Source: Hepsetus odoe (lineage: Eukaryota; Chordata; Actinopteri; Characiformes; Hepsetidae). From it: a stretch of DNA of 64,000 nucleotides. Below are positions 42,625-53,290 of the stretch, piece after piece. The stretch is from the NCBI GenBank assembly GCA_017165825.1, contig CM029387.1:13170798-13234797 (forward strand). Reading direction: 5' to 3'. The translations under genes and the position numbers were made by a program. The notes beneath the pieces are model-generated. The model made no database searches. It saw only the letters and a list, made by a program, of their open reading frames with translations, and was not told the origin of the DNA. The first letter of the stretch is position 1. Every line of letters starts with the position of its first letter.

Positions 42625-45359
42625 TTAACCAAGGGTCCCAGCATGCACTGGTGTCTGTGGAATGAGTCGAGATTCGAAGATCGCCAATTTTGCTTCCATA
42701 CCTCTGACCTGCTTCTCCAGCTCGCTGAGCTTACTAGCCTCACTTCGGGCTTCTCTCAGTTCAGCTTGCAGAGCAACGTTGTGGTCCTGCACCCATCTCA
42801 GCTCTGCTCTGGTCTGATTCAGTTGTTCTTCCATAGTGGCTATTTTAGCTTCCAGCTTCTCCTGAATGGTTGGAGTCTCAACTCTCCTTGTTGTCTGGCA
42901 TGCAGTTTGGTCTCTCTGTTCATCTGTTCTCTCCAGCCTTTCTCTTTGGACAGCCATCACAGCTTGCAGCTTTATTCTAGAGACCTCTCTCTCTTCTCTG
43001 AATTTCGAGCTCTTTCTGTGAAGCTCAACTTTGTCTTGAGCCAGAGCTTTTCTTTCTGTTTCCATGGCTTCGATCTCCCTTTGGCAACTGGACAAGAGTC
43101 CTTTTGGTCCTCTCCAGCTGAGGAAGCAGATAGGTGATCCTTTCCTTGCGTTTCAACCCTTCATTCATGACCGAGGCATTCACCTGTAGCATCGAGGCTT
43201 CTTTCTCCGTCAGCTGCTGGTAGAGCTCTGTCAGCAACTCCTCCTGTTCAGTGATCTGAACATTCATGTAGCTGATTTGTTCATCTCTGAGGTGAGATTG
43301 GATTGTCCTTGCAGCTCTGATCCGTTTGGCCAGATCCCTTGCCTGCTTTCCTCTGAATGACTTTAGCAAGCAAATTGCAGCATGTCTGAACAGCTGATAC
43401 CTCTGCCTTTGTTGATGCCCAAGCTTCCACCTTCTGAACCTCCTCTGAAGAACACTTTCTGCCCAGCATTGCTTCTTGAAAACCAATCTTTGCTGGTGCA
43501 TTCTTACTGCAGCCTCAATAATGGTAGCAGCTTTGTGCATTGCAGCAACATTCTTTCGAACAGAATAACCCCTAAAAGCTGCCTGGATGTGTATCACAGA
43601 CCTTTTCAACATCTGGAATTTCTCATGTTCAAATTTACTCTTAATGTAGGACCTGTAATGTCTTTGAATGATGATGGCTGACACCCTTATGGCCAGGTAC
43701 TTTACTACCTCCCGGTGTCTTCTGAATGCAGCCTGAATCAGGGAAGCTGCCTGATGTTGCAGGATCACATTTACGGCATTTAGCAGACGCTCTTATCCAG
43801 AGCGACTTCCATGTCCTAATTACAGGGACAGTCCCCCTGGAGCAACTCAGGGTTAAGGGTCTTGCTCAGGGACCCAGTGATGGTAGTGCCAGAGGTGGGA
43901 TTCGAACCTGGAACCTCTTGAGCCATAGGTCCATAGGCAAGGACCACCGCCACCCACATCACCTCCCTTCTGACCCTCTGACCTCTGAAGCAGGCTTGCA
44001 GGAACATTGCAGCAGAGCGCAATTTCCCTCTGCTTTCTGGCATCAAGTGTGGAGCGATACCTAAGCTGGATGGCAATAGCAGCATACATATCGTGTCCGA
44101 GCACAGTGAGCCCTGTAAGGACATTGTATCACAGTGGCAGCCTGGTGCTTCTGTTTCAGAGTCTGTCTGGTCTTCATCCCTCTGAATGTGGCTTGCAGAA
44201 CAACAGCAGCCATCTTTTTCTCCTTCAAAGACTTCATTTCTTGCTTCATCATTTTATTAGCTCGGTAATATCGCTGAACAGTCCTGGTTGCCCACAGTAG
44301 CTTCAGGTAGTACTTTCTGCTCAAGTGCTTCCTCACCTGCGCCTAAATGGTTACTGCAGCCTCATGTTCAATTTGCATCTGCACCCGAATTTTCATTCTA
44401 AACTTCCCACTAACCTGGAGCTGCTCCTTTTCTGCTTTCTGTGCAGCAGATGGGTCAGTGATGCTGGGTTTGGGGGTCGACTCCTTCATGCTGCTTTCCT
44501 TGCTGCGAAGGGCTTTCTTGGTCGACCTCCCCGGTTGCACGATGCAAGAAGCGGTCTCTGTTGTCTTCCTGCTCTCTGTGTCAGGAACGGCCTTCTTTGC
44601 CACTGCCTCACTTCCGTTGTTGCGGGCGGCCTTCTTTGCCTTCCTCTCGTGTTTAAGGTTGCAGGGAGCGTTTATTTCCACTGTTTTGCTGTTATTCACG
44701 CTGGCTGTGTTCACCGCTGTGTTCTCACGTTGAGCTGCGCAGAGCGCCACATTTACCGTAACGCCTCCATTAGCTGCGCAGGGAGAATTCTTTACCGTAG
44801 TTCCGCTATCAGCTGCGCGTGGCGCTTTCTCTGCTGGCGGATCGTGGTGCTTGGCGCGCTGCACTGTCGGCGCTGAATTTCCGCGTTGAACAGCGTAGGG
44901 CGGCGCCACTATCAACGTTCCGCTTTGAATGACGTAGGGCTCCTTGACTGGCGTCCTTCCGCATTGCGTGACGCCTGTCGTCAACGAAGCCCCGCCTTCC
45001 CTATCACGTGCGAAAAAATACACGTGGTTCAGCGTGTCGAGGTAGCGCTGTGCTCTTGCAGCCATGGAGACCAGCATCCGGAGACAAAGCGCGAACCGAT
45101 CCCTGCGAAGCTCGGGATCCGGGATGATATCGAGTGGGAGCAGTGACGTCGCATTCTTCAGACGGCGCTCGAGCTCCTTGGCCGTGCCCGTCTGCATCCG
45201 TCGCACCCACTCCTCACCGTCCAGATGCTCGCGGAGGTCCAGAGAAGTCGCCTCTGTGTCCCAGGTCTTTATCAGCTGCAGCGTCTGCTCAACAACGTTC
45301 GCTGCCACCCACAACACGCGCTCCTGCTTGCCCGCATGGCTTGCGACATCCAGGTACAT
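42625..45359 (-). pseudogene. IQ/coiled-coil protein of copy 4, broken
   Basis: Frame 1 (45359-44343, 338 codons) has the N-terminal domain (MYLDVASHAGKQERVLWVAA), degenerate 13-residue repeats (AANGGVTVNVALC) and the first IQ motif, where CAG has become TAG (AAVTI then stop, about 44345). IQ motifs 2-4 follow at 44336-44061, with a frameshift in motif 5 near 44090. A type-2 SINE interrupts at 43769-43960. IQ motifs 7-13 and the start of the coiled coil are at 43768-43025, with a frameshift near 43090. The coiled coil (KLEAKIATMEEQLNQTRAEL) runs at 43095-42625. It aligns with copy 2 nearly throughout. The ATG inside the primer site is one base out of frame here, so 45359 is the usable start. 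Confidence 0.85.
43769..43960 (-). mobile_element. tRNA-derived SINE (type 2) inside copy 4
   Basis: The plus strand reads ATTTACGGCATTTAGCAGACG to GGCAAGGACCACCGCCACCC. It splits the IQ array between motifs 6 and 7, with GTGAT-like sequence (minus strand) on both sides. Confidence 0.85.
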
Positions 45360-45362
45360 CCA

Positions 45363-45559
45363 GGCTCATTTCTGTAACAGTGGCGGGGTGCAGGGAGGAC
45401 GCCAACGCTGAGCCAGGAGTTCGGATCATTGTTTTATTAACTATATTAATAAAACAAAACCAAGGACTGCAGTTCTAACTAAAATCAAGGAAGCCTAAAC
45501 CAAGTTACCAAATACCAAAACCACCACAGAATGTGTAGGCTGAGCCTAACTAATGAGCC
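45363..45559 (-). other. Putative self-primer pair of copy 4
   Basis: Minus-strand GGCTCATT (45552-45559, about 30 bp downstream of the LTR TATA-like box) is complementary to AATGAGCC (45363-45370), two bases inside the 5' LTR. Compared with copy 2, one base pair has changed on both sides (T:A to C:G), so pairing is kept. Confidence 0.75.
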
Positions 45560-45692
45560 GCGCTCTGTTCTGACTCATTGGGGCTTAAATAGTCAGCCCC
45601 AGTGAGGCACACCTGTGCCTTCATGAGCTCAGGTGTGCTCAATCAGAACAGAGCGCCCTCTATCTTGCCTAAAACACACCTCATTCGTGACA
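45373..45692 (-). mobile_element. 5' LTR of IQ-element copy 4
   Basis: 320 bp. On the minus strand it has the outer fold-back arms (45643-45656 with 45560-45573, 14 bp perfect), TATTTAAG at about 45585, and polyadenylation-type AATAAA near 45435-45455. The right target duplication GCCCT is at 45693-45697. Confidence 0.93.
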
Positions 45693-46650
45693 GCCCTATC
45701 TACATCACTACTACAAAACAAAAGCAGCTCAGTTTTTTCAGAGTTTAGTGAGAGGAAGTTGTTATTCATCCAATCCCTAATATCATTGAGGCAACTAATT
45801 AAAGTGCCGGTTGATGCTTTATCACATGATTTAACAAATAAGTATAACTGAGTGTCATCAGCATAGGAGTGGTAGCTAACATTATGCTTCCGTATAATAG
45901 TACATAATGGGATCATGTAGAGGGAGAAGACCACTGGGCCCAACACCGACCCCTGTTAACTAGTGACATAGGTGAGGCGGTGTCATATTCATCCATTTGG
46001 ATGAAGTAATAACGGTTTGTGTGATAGGAGTTGAACCATTTAAGGGCTGTTCCACTAATGCCGACATTGGAATGAAGCCTATTTACCAAAATGGAATGAT
46101 CCACTGTGTCAAATGCAGCACTAAGATCTAACAGAACAAGAACAGTATTGTTTCCTGCATCACTTGAAACCATTATATCATTTACCACTCTAGTTAGAGC
46201 AGTTTCTGTGCTATGGCTGTGCCAGAAGCCTGATTGGAATTTATCTAAAAGATTATGCATGTCTAGATATGACTCGCAGTTGTCTCGCAACTAATTTTTC
46301 TAGAATCTTAGAGAGAAACGGGACATTAGAAATAGGTCTATAATTACATGGTAAGCGAGGGTCCAAGTTCTGGTTTTTTAAGCTGTGGTCTAACCACTGC
46401 CGTTTTAAATTGATTAGGGACTGCACCTGAGGTCAAGGATGCATTCATGATCTCAAGTATAGGTGTTAATAGTACTCCTAAGGATTTCTTCAGGAGCTTG
46501 GTTGGAATGGGATCTAACTGACAGGTTATGGACTTTGCCATGGTTATAACCGAAATTAGCTCAGAGGCATCAATGAGATTAAAATCACTAAAATATTGTG
46601 GGCACTGTTCTGGCAATGGACTAATTTGAGGCCTGTTAGGGCACATTTAG
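45693..46650 (-). pseudogene. L2-type LINE RT, N-terminal and palm part
   Basis: Minus-strand pieces: TCQLDPIPTKLLKKSLGVLL (46344-46646), HSTETALTRVVNDIM and LLDLSAAFDTVDHSILVNRL (45913-46290), then SYHSYADDTQLYLFV, the catalytic YADD block (45629-45946). At least two frame breaks. The protein continues at 41593 beyond the inserted IQ element. Confidence 0.85.
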
Positions 46651-47094
46651 AGCCTAATGTTGTTAATTTTATCATTAAAAAACTTAAGAAACCTATCGTT
46701 AGTAATACTACACACTGGCCTTCTATCAATTTTGTCTGTTAGCTGAGCTAGTGGCATGTTATTTTCAATAAGTTTTGAATAGTACTCAGTGCGAGCACTA
46801 TATAAAGCTTTCTTATATTGTTTCAATTTAGCAAACCATAGAACCTGAGAGGCTTGGAGACCTGTTGTCTTCCATCTGCGCTCTAGCTTACGGCACTCCC
46901 GCTTAGCAGCTCGTGTGTAATCATTGAACCAGGGAGAGTGCCTGATAGTTCTAACCTTCTTTGTCTTAATTGGGGCTACCTGATCAAGGATCTGCCCAAC
47001 TACTGTACTGTACATGTCGGTGATGTCATTAACAGTTTTGTTACAGGTGAAATCTATCTATGTTAAGGCCTCCATAAATCGAATACATTTAGCC

Positions 47095-47943
47095 CTATTT
47101 TAAGTGTCGTGTTGTACTAGTCCTTTCATTGAGGTACAGTGGAGACATAGTAATCTCAAACGTGATTAAAGAATGGTCGGAACAAAATTTATTTAAAGAA
47201 TGGACCAATACAGCATCAATGTCAAGTCCATACAAGATAATTAGATCTAGCGTGTGTCCTTGCACATGGGTAGGTCCTGATATATGCTGAGTGCAACCGA
47301 CAGAGTCGAGGAGCGATAGAAAGCTTTTGGTACATGCATCTGTCTCTATATCAATATGTATGTTAAAGTCGCCTAACATCACAAATCTAGTAAACCTAAT
47401 AACCAACTCAGAGAACAGATTGCCAAATTCATCAATAAAGGCAGCATATGGTCCTGGAGGTCTATAAATTAATAGAATATGGAACAAAAAATCTGACCTA
47501 ATGCTTAGCAGCATCGCTTCAAATGTGTGAAAGTTCTCAGTGGTTTTTGATTCAACCTTAAATGATTCATCAAAAATTGCAGCCAGGCCACCACAATGCC
47601 CTACTGAGCGTGATTTATGCAGGTACGAGAACCCATCAGGGGAGGCTTCCACTAAGGGGATGGTATCAGTGGGTCTAAGCCACGTTTCGGTCAGTAGGCA
47701 AATATCTGACTTTGTATCAAGTACCATCTCATTAATAGGCACTGCCTTGTTTCCTAAGGAGTGAACATTTAGCAGTGAACATTTTATTTTAGTCAAACGC
47801 TGTGTTTTATTTGTTTTTATGATTGGTACTCTGAGCAGGTTACCGGCGCAGGAGCCCCTAGATTGGCATCTATACTGCTTCCTTATTGGACTAAGAATAG
47901 ATATACTCTGGTAATGATGAGAGAAGTCTGGTTCTAAGCCCAT
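47095..47943 (-). pseudogene. L2-type LINE endonuclease domain
   Basis: 282 open codons with LTETWLRPTDTIPL, the RPPGPYAAFIDEFGNL stretch, MLGDFNIHID and CSDHSLITFEI, the conserved blocks of the apurinic-like endonuclease of L2/CR1 LINEs (E, D/N and terminal SDH). The frame is open through the domain but stops before the RT, which is in other frames. Confidence 0.85.
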
Positions 47944-47944
47944 G

Positions 47945-48175
47945 TGTTACACTGCCATCATACATATCCTGAGCTACTCTCACATACTTCTCTGTAACAC
48001 CTGACTTTCTCATACAAAACCACAACTCCTCTCTAGGCACCCTGTCATATGCTTTCTCCAAAAAGGCACAATGTAACTCCTTCTGACCTTCTCTGTACTT
48101 CTCCATCAACACCCTCAGAGCAAACACTGCATCTGTAGTGCTCTTTCTCAGCATGAAACCATACTGCTGTTCACT
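47945..48175 (-). pseudogene. RTE-type LINE RT, part beyond ERV2
   Basis: The minus strand reads MLRKSTTDAVFALRVLMEKY, LHCAFLEKAYDRVPREELWF and MRKSGVTEKYVRVAQDMYDG. It is directly continuous, across the AATCC duplication and the ERV2 insertion, with 55077 onward. Confidence 0.85.
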
Positions 48176-48180
48176 AATCC
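48176..48180. repeat. 5-bp target-site duplication of ERV2, left copy (AATCC)
   Basis: AATCC on the left, repeated at 55072-55076. The uninterrupted LINE sequence at 2790-2810 (CACTAATCCTCACCTC) confirms a single AATCC before insertion. Confidence 0.9.
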
Positions 48181-48531
48181 TGTCAGAAAATTCCTGTACA
48201 CAGAGACAGTAGAATGAAGGAAAACACCAGACACAGGATCTGCAGTTTTTACTTGCAAGGGGAACCAGGCACCAGCCAACACCAGCTACCTCCTCCGAAG
48301 TGCTTCCCCCTCTGCAAGCCTTTTATTCACTTTTCTGATTTTACAACGGCAATTAGCCCACATTCCTTGTTACAAAATGGTAAACAGAAAAGAGGAATTC
48401 TGTGTCTGGCAAGGTTCAGGCACAAGGGTCAACTGTCGTAACAAGCTTTTTGCAGAAGTCGTAAATAAAGAAGGATTCCGAAAAGGTCAACAGTTCATCA
48501 TCAATGATGAATATTTACGATTTTCTTAACA
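48181..48531 (-). mobile_element. 3' LTR of ERV2
   Basis: 351 bp; on the minus strand starts TGTTAAGAAAATCG and ends AATTTTCTGACA. Confidence 0.92.
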
Positions 48532-48689
48532 TTTCCCTCCTGTTTATCATTGGTAAATGTCCATTGACAAATTCCAGTACTGCATCTCTTTTCAGTTTTC
48601 TGCAGTTCCTTCATTTTCATAACACCTTTAACAATTTACACTTAGTTGAAAGTTTCTTTGTTGTCTGACAGGAGGGTGTAATATTCTTC

Positions 48690-49855
48690 ACTCAGCATCA
48701 CGTCTCACATTGACTGCCCTATCATTCTGGACAGAATTGCTCTCAAGCAAGGGATAATCCCTCCTGTGAAAAGACAAAATAATAGAAGCACAATACCCAC
48801 AGGTCAAAAGCGTCTTTTTCCATCCTCCAGATAGGAACCAGGAGAAGGGGTCCCATGGTCGGTAAACACTGTCTTGGGACATAGCATGTTGGATTTTCTT
48901 CATCTGGTTTATGGCCTCAGTTATCTCGTGTCCTTCACTAGTGCTGTCAGGAATATACGTACAACAAGTATCATTTAACATGACTTACTAACCACTGAGA
49001 AAGGAGGGGTTTGTGTAAAGTACCATTCGATTTTGTAGCACCATCATCCTCATGCTTGACTGCTCCTCATTGTTTGTTTCCCATGCTTTTATACTAGCGT
49101 TTAAAAATGTACTCAATCGATAATCTATGGTTTCAATTCTTAACAGGTTCTTTTTTACTCCCACCCAGGGGAACAAAGCCAATGCCACCTTACTCCCGGT
49201 AGTCCAATGCTTATGCTCGTCAGGTACATCGGACCCCCACACCGAATCGTGGGGTTGGACTTCCACCAGCTACCTTCGTGCCCTTGAGACACGGACCACA
49301 CACCAGCCGCTGGGTGATGGTTCACAGGCTCGCTGGACACGTAGCCAATTAGTGTAGTTCGTTGGATGGGTTCTGTTGTTCCCTGACATGGCATTAGGTG
49401 GCGTTCGGGAGTCTTTCATTGCTTTTTGCCCCCGTGTGTTGTGTGTTACCGTTAGAAATGATAAACGTGTGGTCCGTAACTCTTACTGGGGCTCTCAAAT
49501 TTCCAATTACCACTCCAATTTCTAGGTAGGTGTGCTCAATTACGCACTCAGACTCAGATGAGGGCAATGGGAGAGCAGTCGAACTAGGATGAGCGGATGA
49601 TACAGGCATAAAAGAACAAATATAACATCCTGATACATTTCTACTCCTTGCTGCCAACTCAGCATAGCGATACCAAACATTTGTGTGATAAGTATGGGTT
49701 ACATTTCCTGGTCCGTGGGGTTCATTGGCATTGTTCAGCCACCTCTCATGTCTCTGTTTCTCGTCATAATTTTCCTGTGGACTATAAAAATATAACAGCA
49801 AAACCTGAAACAGTACCATGAACGTAACTATAAGGACTGTAATTTTTTCCAACAT
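48690..49855 (-). pseudogene. ERV2 env remnant
   Basis: Three minus-strand frames in order. 49394-49855 has an N-terminal hydrophobic segment (VLIVTFMVLFQVLLLYFY) and several N-x-S/T sites. 48988-49266 holds a fusion-peptide-like ALFPWVGVKK, a heptad region and LQNRMVL. 48688-48981 has NDTCCTYIP, which completes a C-x6-CC type motif, and a second hydrophobic segment. This is the surface/transmembrane layout of retroviral envelopes. Stops and frame changes separate the pieces, so no envelope can be made. It is much shorter than usual for a full env, and the surface part is mostly missing. Confidence 0.75.
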
Positions 49856-50349
49856 TGTTTCAAGTGTGGTAGGATACCCTAAAGCAGTAAGGGGTGGCTG
49901 ATTTCTTCAATGACTTTGAGACAAGCTGCTTCTCCACCACAACCCCCCTTTGTAGTCAGACTTCACCCTTTACTGCATGGCTCCTACCTCACTTTCTAAG
50001 GTTGATTTTTTTACAGTGTGACAAATGTATCCACGTGGGTCAGTTTTTATAGCAGTTGGGGTGGTCAGCAGTACTTGCTATGGACCTTCCCACCGGGGTC
50101 TGGACCAGGTTTTTCTCTTAATTACTTTAGTGAACACCCAGTCCCCTATGCGCACTGGGGTCCCTCCTGTGGGAGCAAAGAAGACTCTGGTGTTACATTA
50201 ACTGCTCTTATCTCTCTGTTACCCAACATTTTCCTCATATAATCAACAAGATTCAGATCATCATCAGGGTCATTAATATTGCTATCTAAATCCGGTAGCC
50301 TGTATGGTCTACCATACAATACTTCAAACGGTGTTAAAGAACTGCCAGT

Positions 50350-50778
50350 TTATTCCATGCATTTCCTTAGTTTAGATTTTACTGTATCATTTGTTCTTTC
50401 CACTAACCCTGCACTTGGGGGGTGGTAACTACAGTGTGTTTTTAAGTCTATTCCTAAATTCGATGCCATTTTACTCACTATTGTGTTGACAAAATGGCTG
50501 CCATTGTTGCTGTACAGTGGTACCCCAAAAGTGGATATTATTCTTTTGCATGTGGCTTTGGCCACTGTTAGGGCATCTGGAGTTTTTATAGGAAATAATT
50601 CTGGCCATTTAGAGAATGCATCCAGCAGCACCAAACAATATTTGTAACCCTGACTATTGCTGAGTTCAATGAAATCCATATGTATTGTATGGAAAGGGTA
50701 AGGTGCTGGGGGGAATGCTCCTCTCTTTGGCCTGATGTTGCTCTGTGGATTATGTTTCAAACACACAGGGCAAGCCAT
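50350..50778 (-). pseudogene. ERV2 integrase core remnant
   Basis: 142 open codons with CPVCLKHNPQ, IHMDFIELSNSQGYKYCLVL (first catalytic Asp), WPELFPIKTPDA, FGVPLYSNNGSHFVN and AGLVERTNDTVK (catalytic Glu). The second catalytic Asp, normally in S-D-N-G, is Asn here (YSNNGSHF), so the triad is lost. The zinc-binding N-terminus is only hinted at by CPVC. The region toward env (49860-50340) is non-open. Confidence 0.85.
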
Positions 50779-50999
50779 ACAAAAACTTTTTTTGAGTAAA
50801 TATAAAATCCATATGTTGTATATTGTTTATTTACCAGGCCTACCATCCCTCCTGTTGAGACATGGCATCGCCTATGACTCCGCCCACTTATACATAGATT
50901 TAGGTAATATTGGCTTGTTCTCATTGCTCAAATAAATGCCTTAATGGCTTGCTTTGTCCATTGCAGAGGGGAGGCCATGTTCAGGGGTGTATCATACAT

Positions 51000-51296
51000 G
51001 CTCATGCTCTACAATAATTGCACAAACCTAAAGACATCATTTGTTTTAGGCTTAGGTGCTGATAATATTGCAGTTTTTCTCTCTATATTTACCATTCTAC
51101 CGTCAGGCGTGAGTGTATGTCCTAAATATTTAACACTAGTTTTGCAATATTGTAGCTTATCCTTATTACCCGTATCAGTTAGATATCTGAGCAGAGCTAA
51201 AGTATCCTTTTTACATATTGACTCTGATTTTGATGCTAATAGAATATCATCTACATAAACTAATATTTGACTGGAACACGGAGGAGTAATTTTAGC
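51000..51296 (-). pseudogene. ERV2 RT remnant with YVDD
   Basis: The minus strand reads QILVYVDDILLASKSES near 51215-51275 and then KYLGHTLTPDGRMV near 51090-51130, the catalytic and downstream blocks of reverse transcriptase. The N-terminal half is missing: protease sequence ends only a few bases upstream. RNase H is also absent before the integrase. Confidence 0.8.
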
Positions 51297-51722
51297 TCAA
51301 CAACTTTGTATAGCGGCGGAAAATATAGTAGGCTCTCGCAATACCTTTGTGGTAACCTTGTATACGTATACTTTTTGTGGTCCCAGTTTGTGGACTAGTC
51401 CTGGATTACTTTTGAATCTCAACGTAATATGTAACTCTCCTTTTCGTCTTGCAATCATTCCTCCTTTACCGTCAGGAATGATACATATATCCAATTTAAC
51501 CATTACATCTCGACCCAGTAAATTATATGGACAACAACTGGCCAGTACCACCGGAGCATGGACGGTTGATCCTGTAGCAGGGTCAGTTATTGCAAGTGGT
51601 TTAGTTAAGAATTTGGTTTCAATACGACCATTAGCAGATCGAACATTTATGCTGTCTTCTGATACTGGCAACCAGTCTACATCTTCTCTCATTACTGTCC
51701 TACAGGCCCCACTGTCACACAA
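51297..51722 (-). pseudogene. ERV2 retropepsin-like protease
   Basis: Open stretch with CDSGACRTVM (the DSGA active site) near the start and NLLGRDVMVKL (the G-R/D block) about 70 residues later, the layout of a retroviral aspartic protease. It is the best-preserved domain of the element and fuses downstream to sequence leading into the deleted RT. Confidence 0.85.
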
Positions 51723-51857
51723 AAATGTGTAAGGTTTATTTTCAACTATTAAGGTAATGTCTGGTCTGTTATATCCTACATAACATATATCCTCTAAATC
51801 TAGTAAAACATCTGGCCCATCTTCTTCCCTCTGTTCTACTTCTTGTTTTCCATCTAG

Positions 51858-52064
51858 TCATTCTATTTTCTGTTTAGGACAATTCTTTGCCCAATGTCCC
51901 ATTTCTCCACAGTTATAACATGCTTCATCTCTCAACTTTGGACCATCCTCGGCCTCGACCATCTCGTCCTCTAAAACCTCCTCTAAACCTTCCTTTTCCT
52001 CTGTTTCTACAACTTCCTTGATTCCCTTGATAAAACATTTCACAGTCACCTTGCCAGAAAACAT
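51858..52064 (-). pseudogene. ERV2 nucleocapsid, CCHC zinc knuckle
   Basis: CYNCGEMGHWAKNCPKQ is a standard C-x2-C-x4-H-x4-C knuckle near 51870-51920, preceded by a basic/acidic linker. It lies between capsid and protease as expected for gag. Confidence 0.88.
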
Positions 52065-52239
52065 TTATCTTTTGATTGTTTTTTTTTGTTTGTTTTCTTT
52101 TTTCTGTAATTTTCTCTGCATGTATGGCATAATTCATGAACTCATCTAATGTACATGTGGGAAGCTGGACACAATGTTTTCTTATCCACATGCTAACAGG
52201 AGGTCTAAATTCCTCCAGTAATGCGTTTTTTAGTTGTTG

Positions 52240-53290
52240 TCTAAATGCACCATTATCATCATTATCTTCTTGTAGTCCACTGTTTTCTACAAAGACTTGC
52301 TGAAACCTTCCTCTGAATTCTACAACTGTCTCACCTTCTTTTTGCTTTGTTTGATTAATAATTGTATAATTAGCTCTCTTCCTATATACTTCTCTGATTC
52401 TATTTAGGAGTCGCTACACTCGCTGTAGTAGCTGTGGGCTATTATGGCCCTGGAGGATTCCCACCGTCCATTGGATCCCAGTCCCCTCTAACTCTGAACC
52501 ATTTCATTGTAAAAATTGCCATGAATACTTGTTGAATTTCAGGGCAATTCATATGGTACGAATTGATCAGATTCGTCACATCCGAGTAACACTGATTAGG
52601 ATTCTTTTTTGAAGACGTCACAGATTCAGTAGCCTTTTTTGACGTCATCATGGATCCAGCTTCTATATACTAACATGGTTCTATCTCCCGTCTCTGCATG
52701 ATTAGGATCCCAGGCTGGATTAGCTATTTCCACCATGGGGCATTCATCTGCAGTATTTGGGTTTATTGCCCTCACTAAACTGCCTGGGATAAGAAGTCCT
52801 CCCATTCCCCCACCTTGCCCTTATGGCCCCTAGTATTTGTAGCCGGGCCATCAGGCATTTTAAAAGCATCTACATTTGGATATAAGTTTGTTTGCACATA
52901 AGGGGGTAGTTTCAGGGAGGATCCCATTTGTCTCTCCAGGGCGGGAGGTGCAGCTGCAGCACTTACTTCGGCATGATGTCTTTAACCTTGAGTCTCACTG
53001 CACATGCCTCTGTTGCTTTAATTTTACCATTCTTTCTTTTATTATAATATAATTACATAATGTGCATTTTATTATTAATATAATTTCATTATTTCTTTAT
53101 TTACTTACTTATTTACTTATACCATTTCTACCTTCCTGGCACTCCTCCTTTAATTTCTTCTATAAATCTTTCAAAACCTTAGTACTGAAAGAACCATCTT
53201 CTGGAAACCCATATTTCACATACCATCTACCTAATATCATCGGGTCAGTCACTTCTCCATATCTCCCATAACAGTCAGTCTTTGCGAATT
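52240..53290 (-). pseudogene. ERV2 gag matrix/capsid remnant
   Basis: Parallel to 14428-15480 of ERV1. NLINSYHMNCPEIQQVF and WFRVRGDWDPMDGG lie at 52442-52600, with further capsid-like sequence to 52900 and the N-terminal part near 53130-53290 (GRWYVKYGFPEDG-like). Frames are broken more than in ERV1. Confidence 0.7.

Larger units (their letters stand above)
41594..45692 (-). mobile_element. Complete IQ-element copy 4, LTR to LTR
   Basis: 4,099 bp with a 5' LTR at 45373-45692 and a 3' LTR at 41594-41918. The termini are TGTCACG...TGTTACA on the minus strand and it is flanked by GCCCT on both sides. The LTRs differ at about 15 sites plus a 5-bp indel by eye, so it is not a very recent insertion. 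The 3,454-bp interior has no gag, protease, RT or integrase; it encodes the broken IQ/coiled-coil protein. A G-rich run (TTTTGGGGGTGGATTC on the minus strand) lies immediately before the 3' LTR, where a polypurine tract is expected. It must have been moved in trans by an autonomous relative not present here. It sits in the RT of an L2-type LINE. Confidence 0.93.
40136..47943 (-). mobile_element. L2/CR1-type LINE with nested insertions
   Basis: Reading the minus strand: endonuclease (47943-47095), linker (47015-46344), RT (46290-45693), then the 4.1-kb IQ-element insertion, then the RT C-terminal region (41593-41099) and a 3' UTR ending near 40136 in AATTCAATTCAATTTATTC-type sequence. A SINE lies in the 3' UTR. 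The two halves of the RT frame meet across the target duplication GCCCT. The 5' end is truncated at about 47943 against an RTE-type LINE. Confidence 0.85.

Noticed and set aside
41907..42743. 278-codon minus-strand frame as a single gene
   Set aside because: Its first part is out of frame with the better-conserved coiled coil and its end runs through the polypurine region into the LTR; only the middle is kept as a possible coding remnant.
44325..44876. 183-codon plus-strand frame opposite copy 4
   Set aside because: Antisense shadow of the conserved minus-strand IQ element protein.
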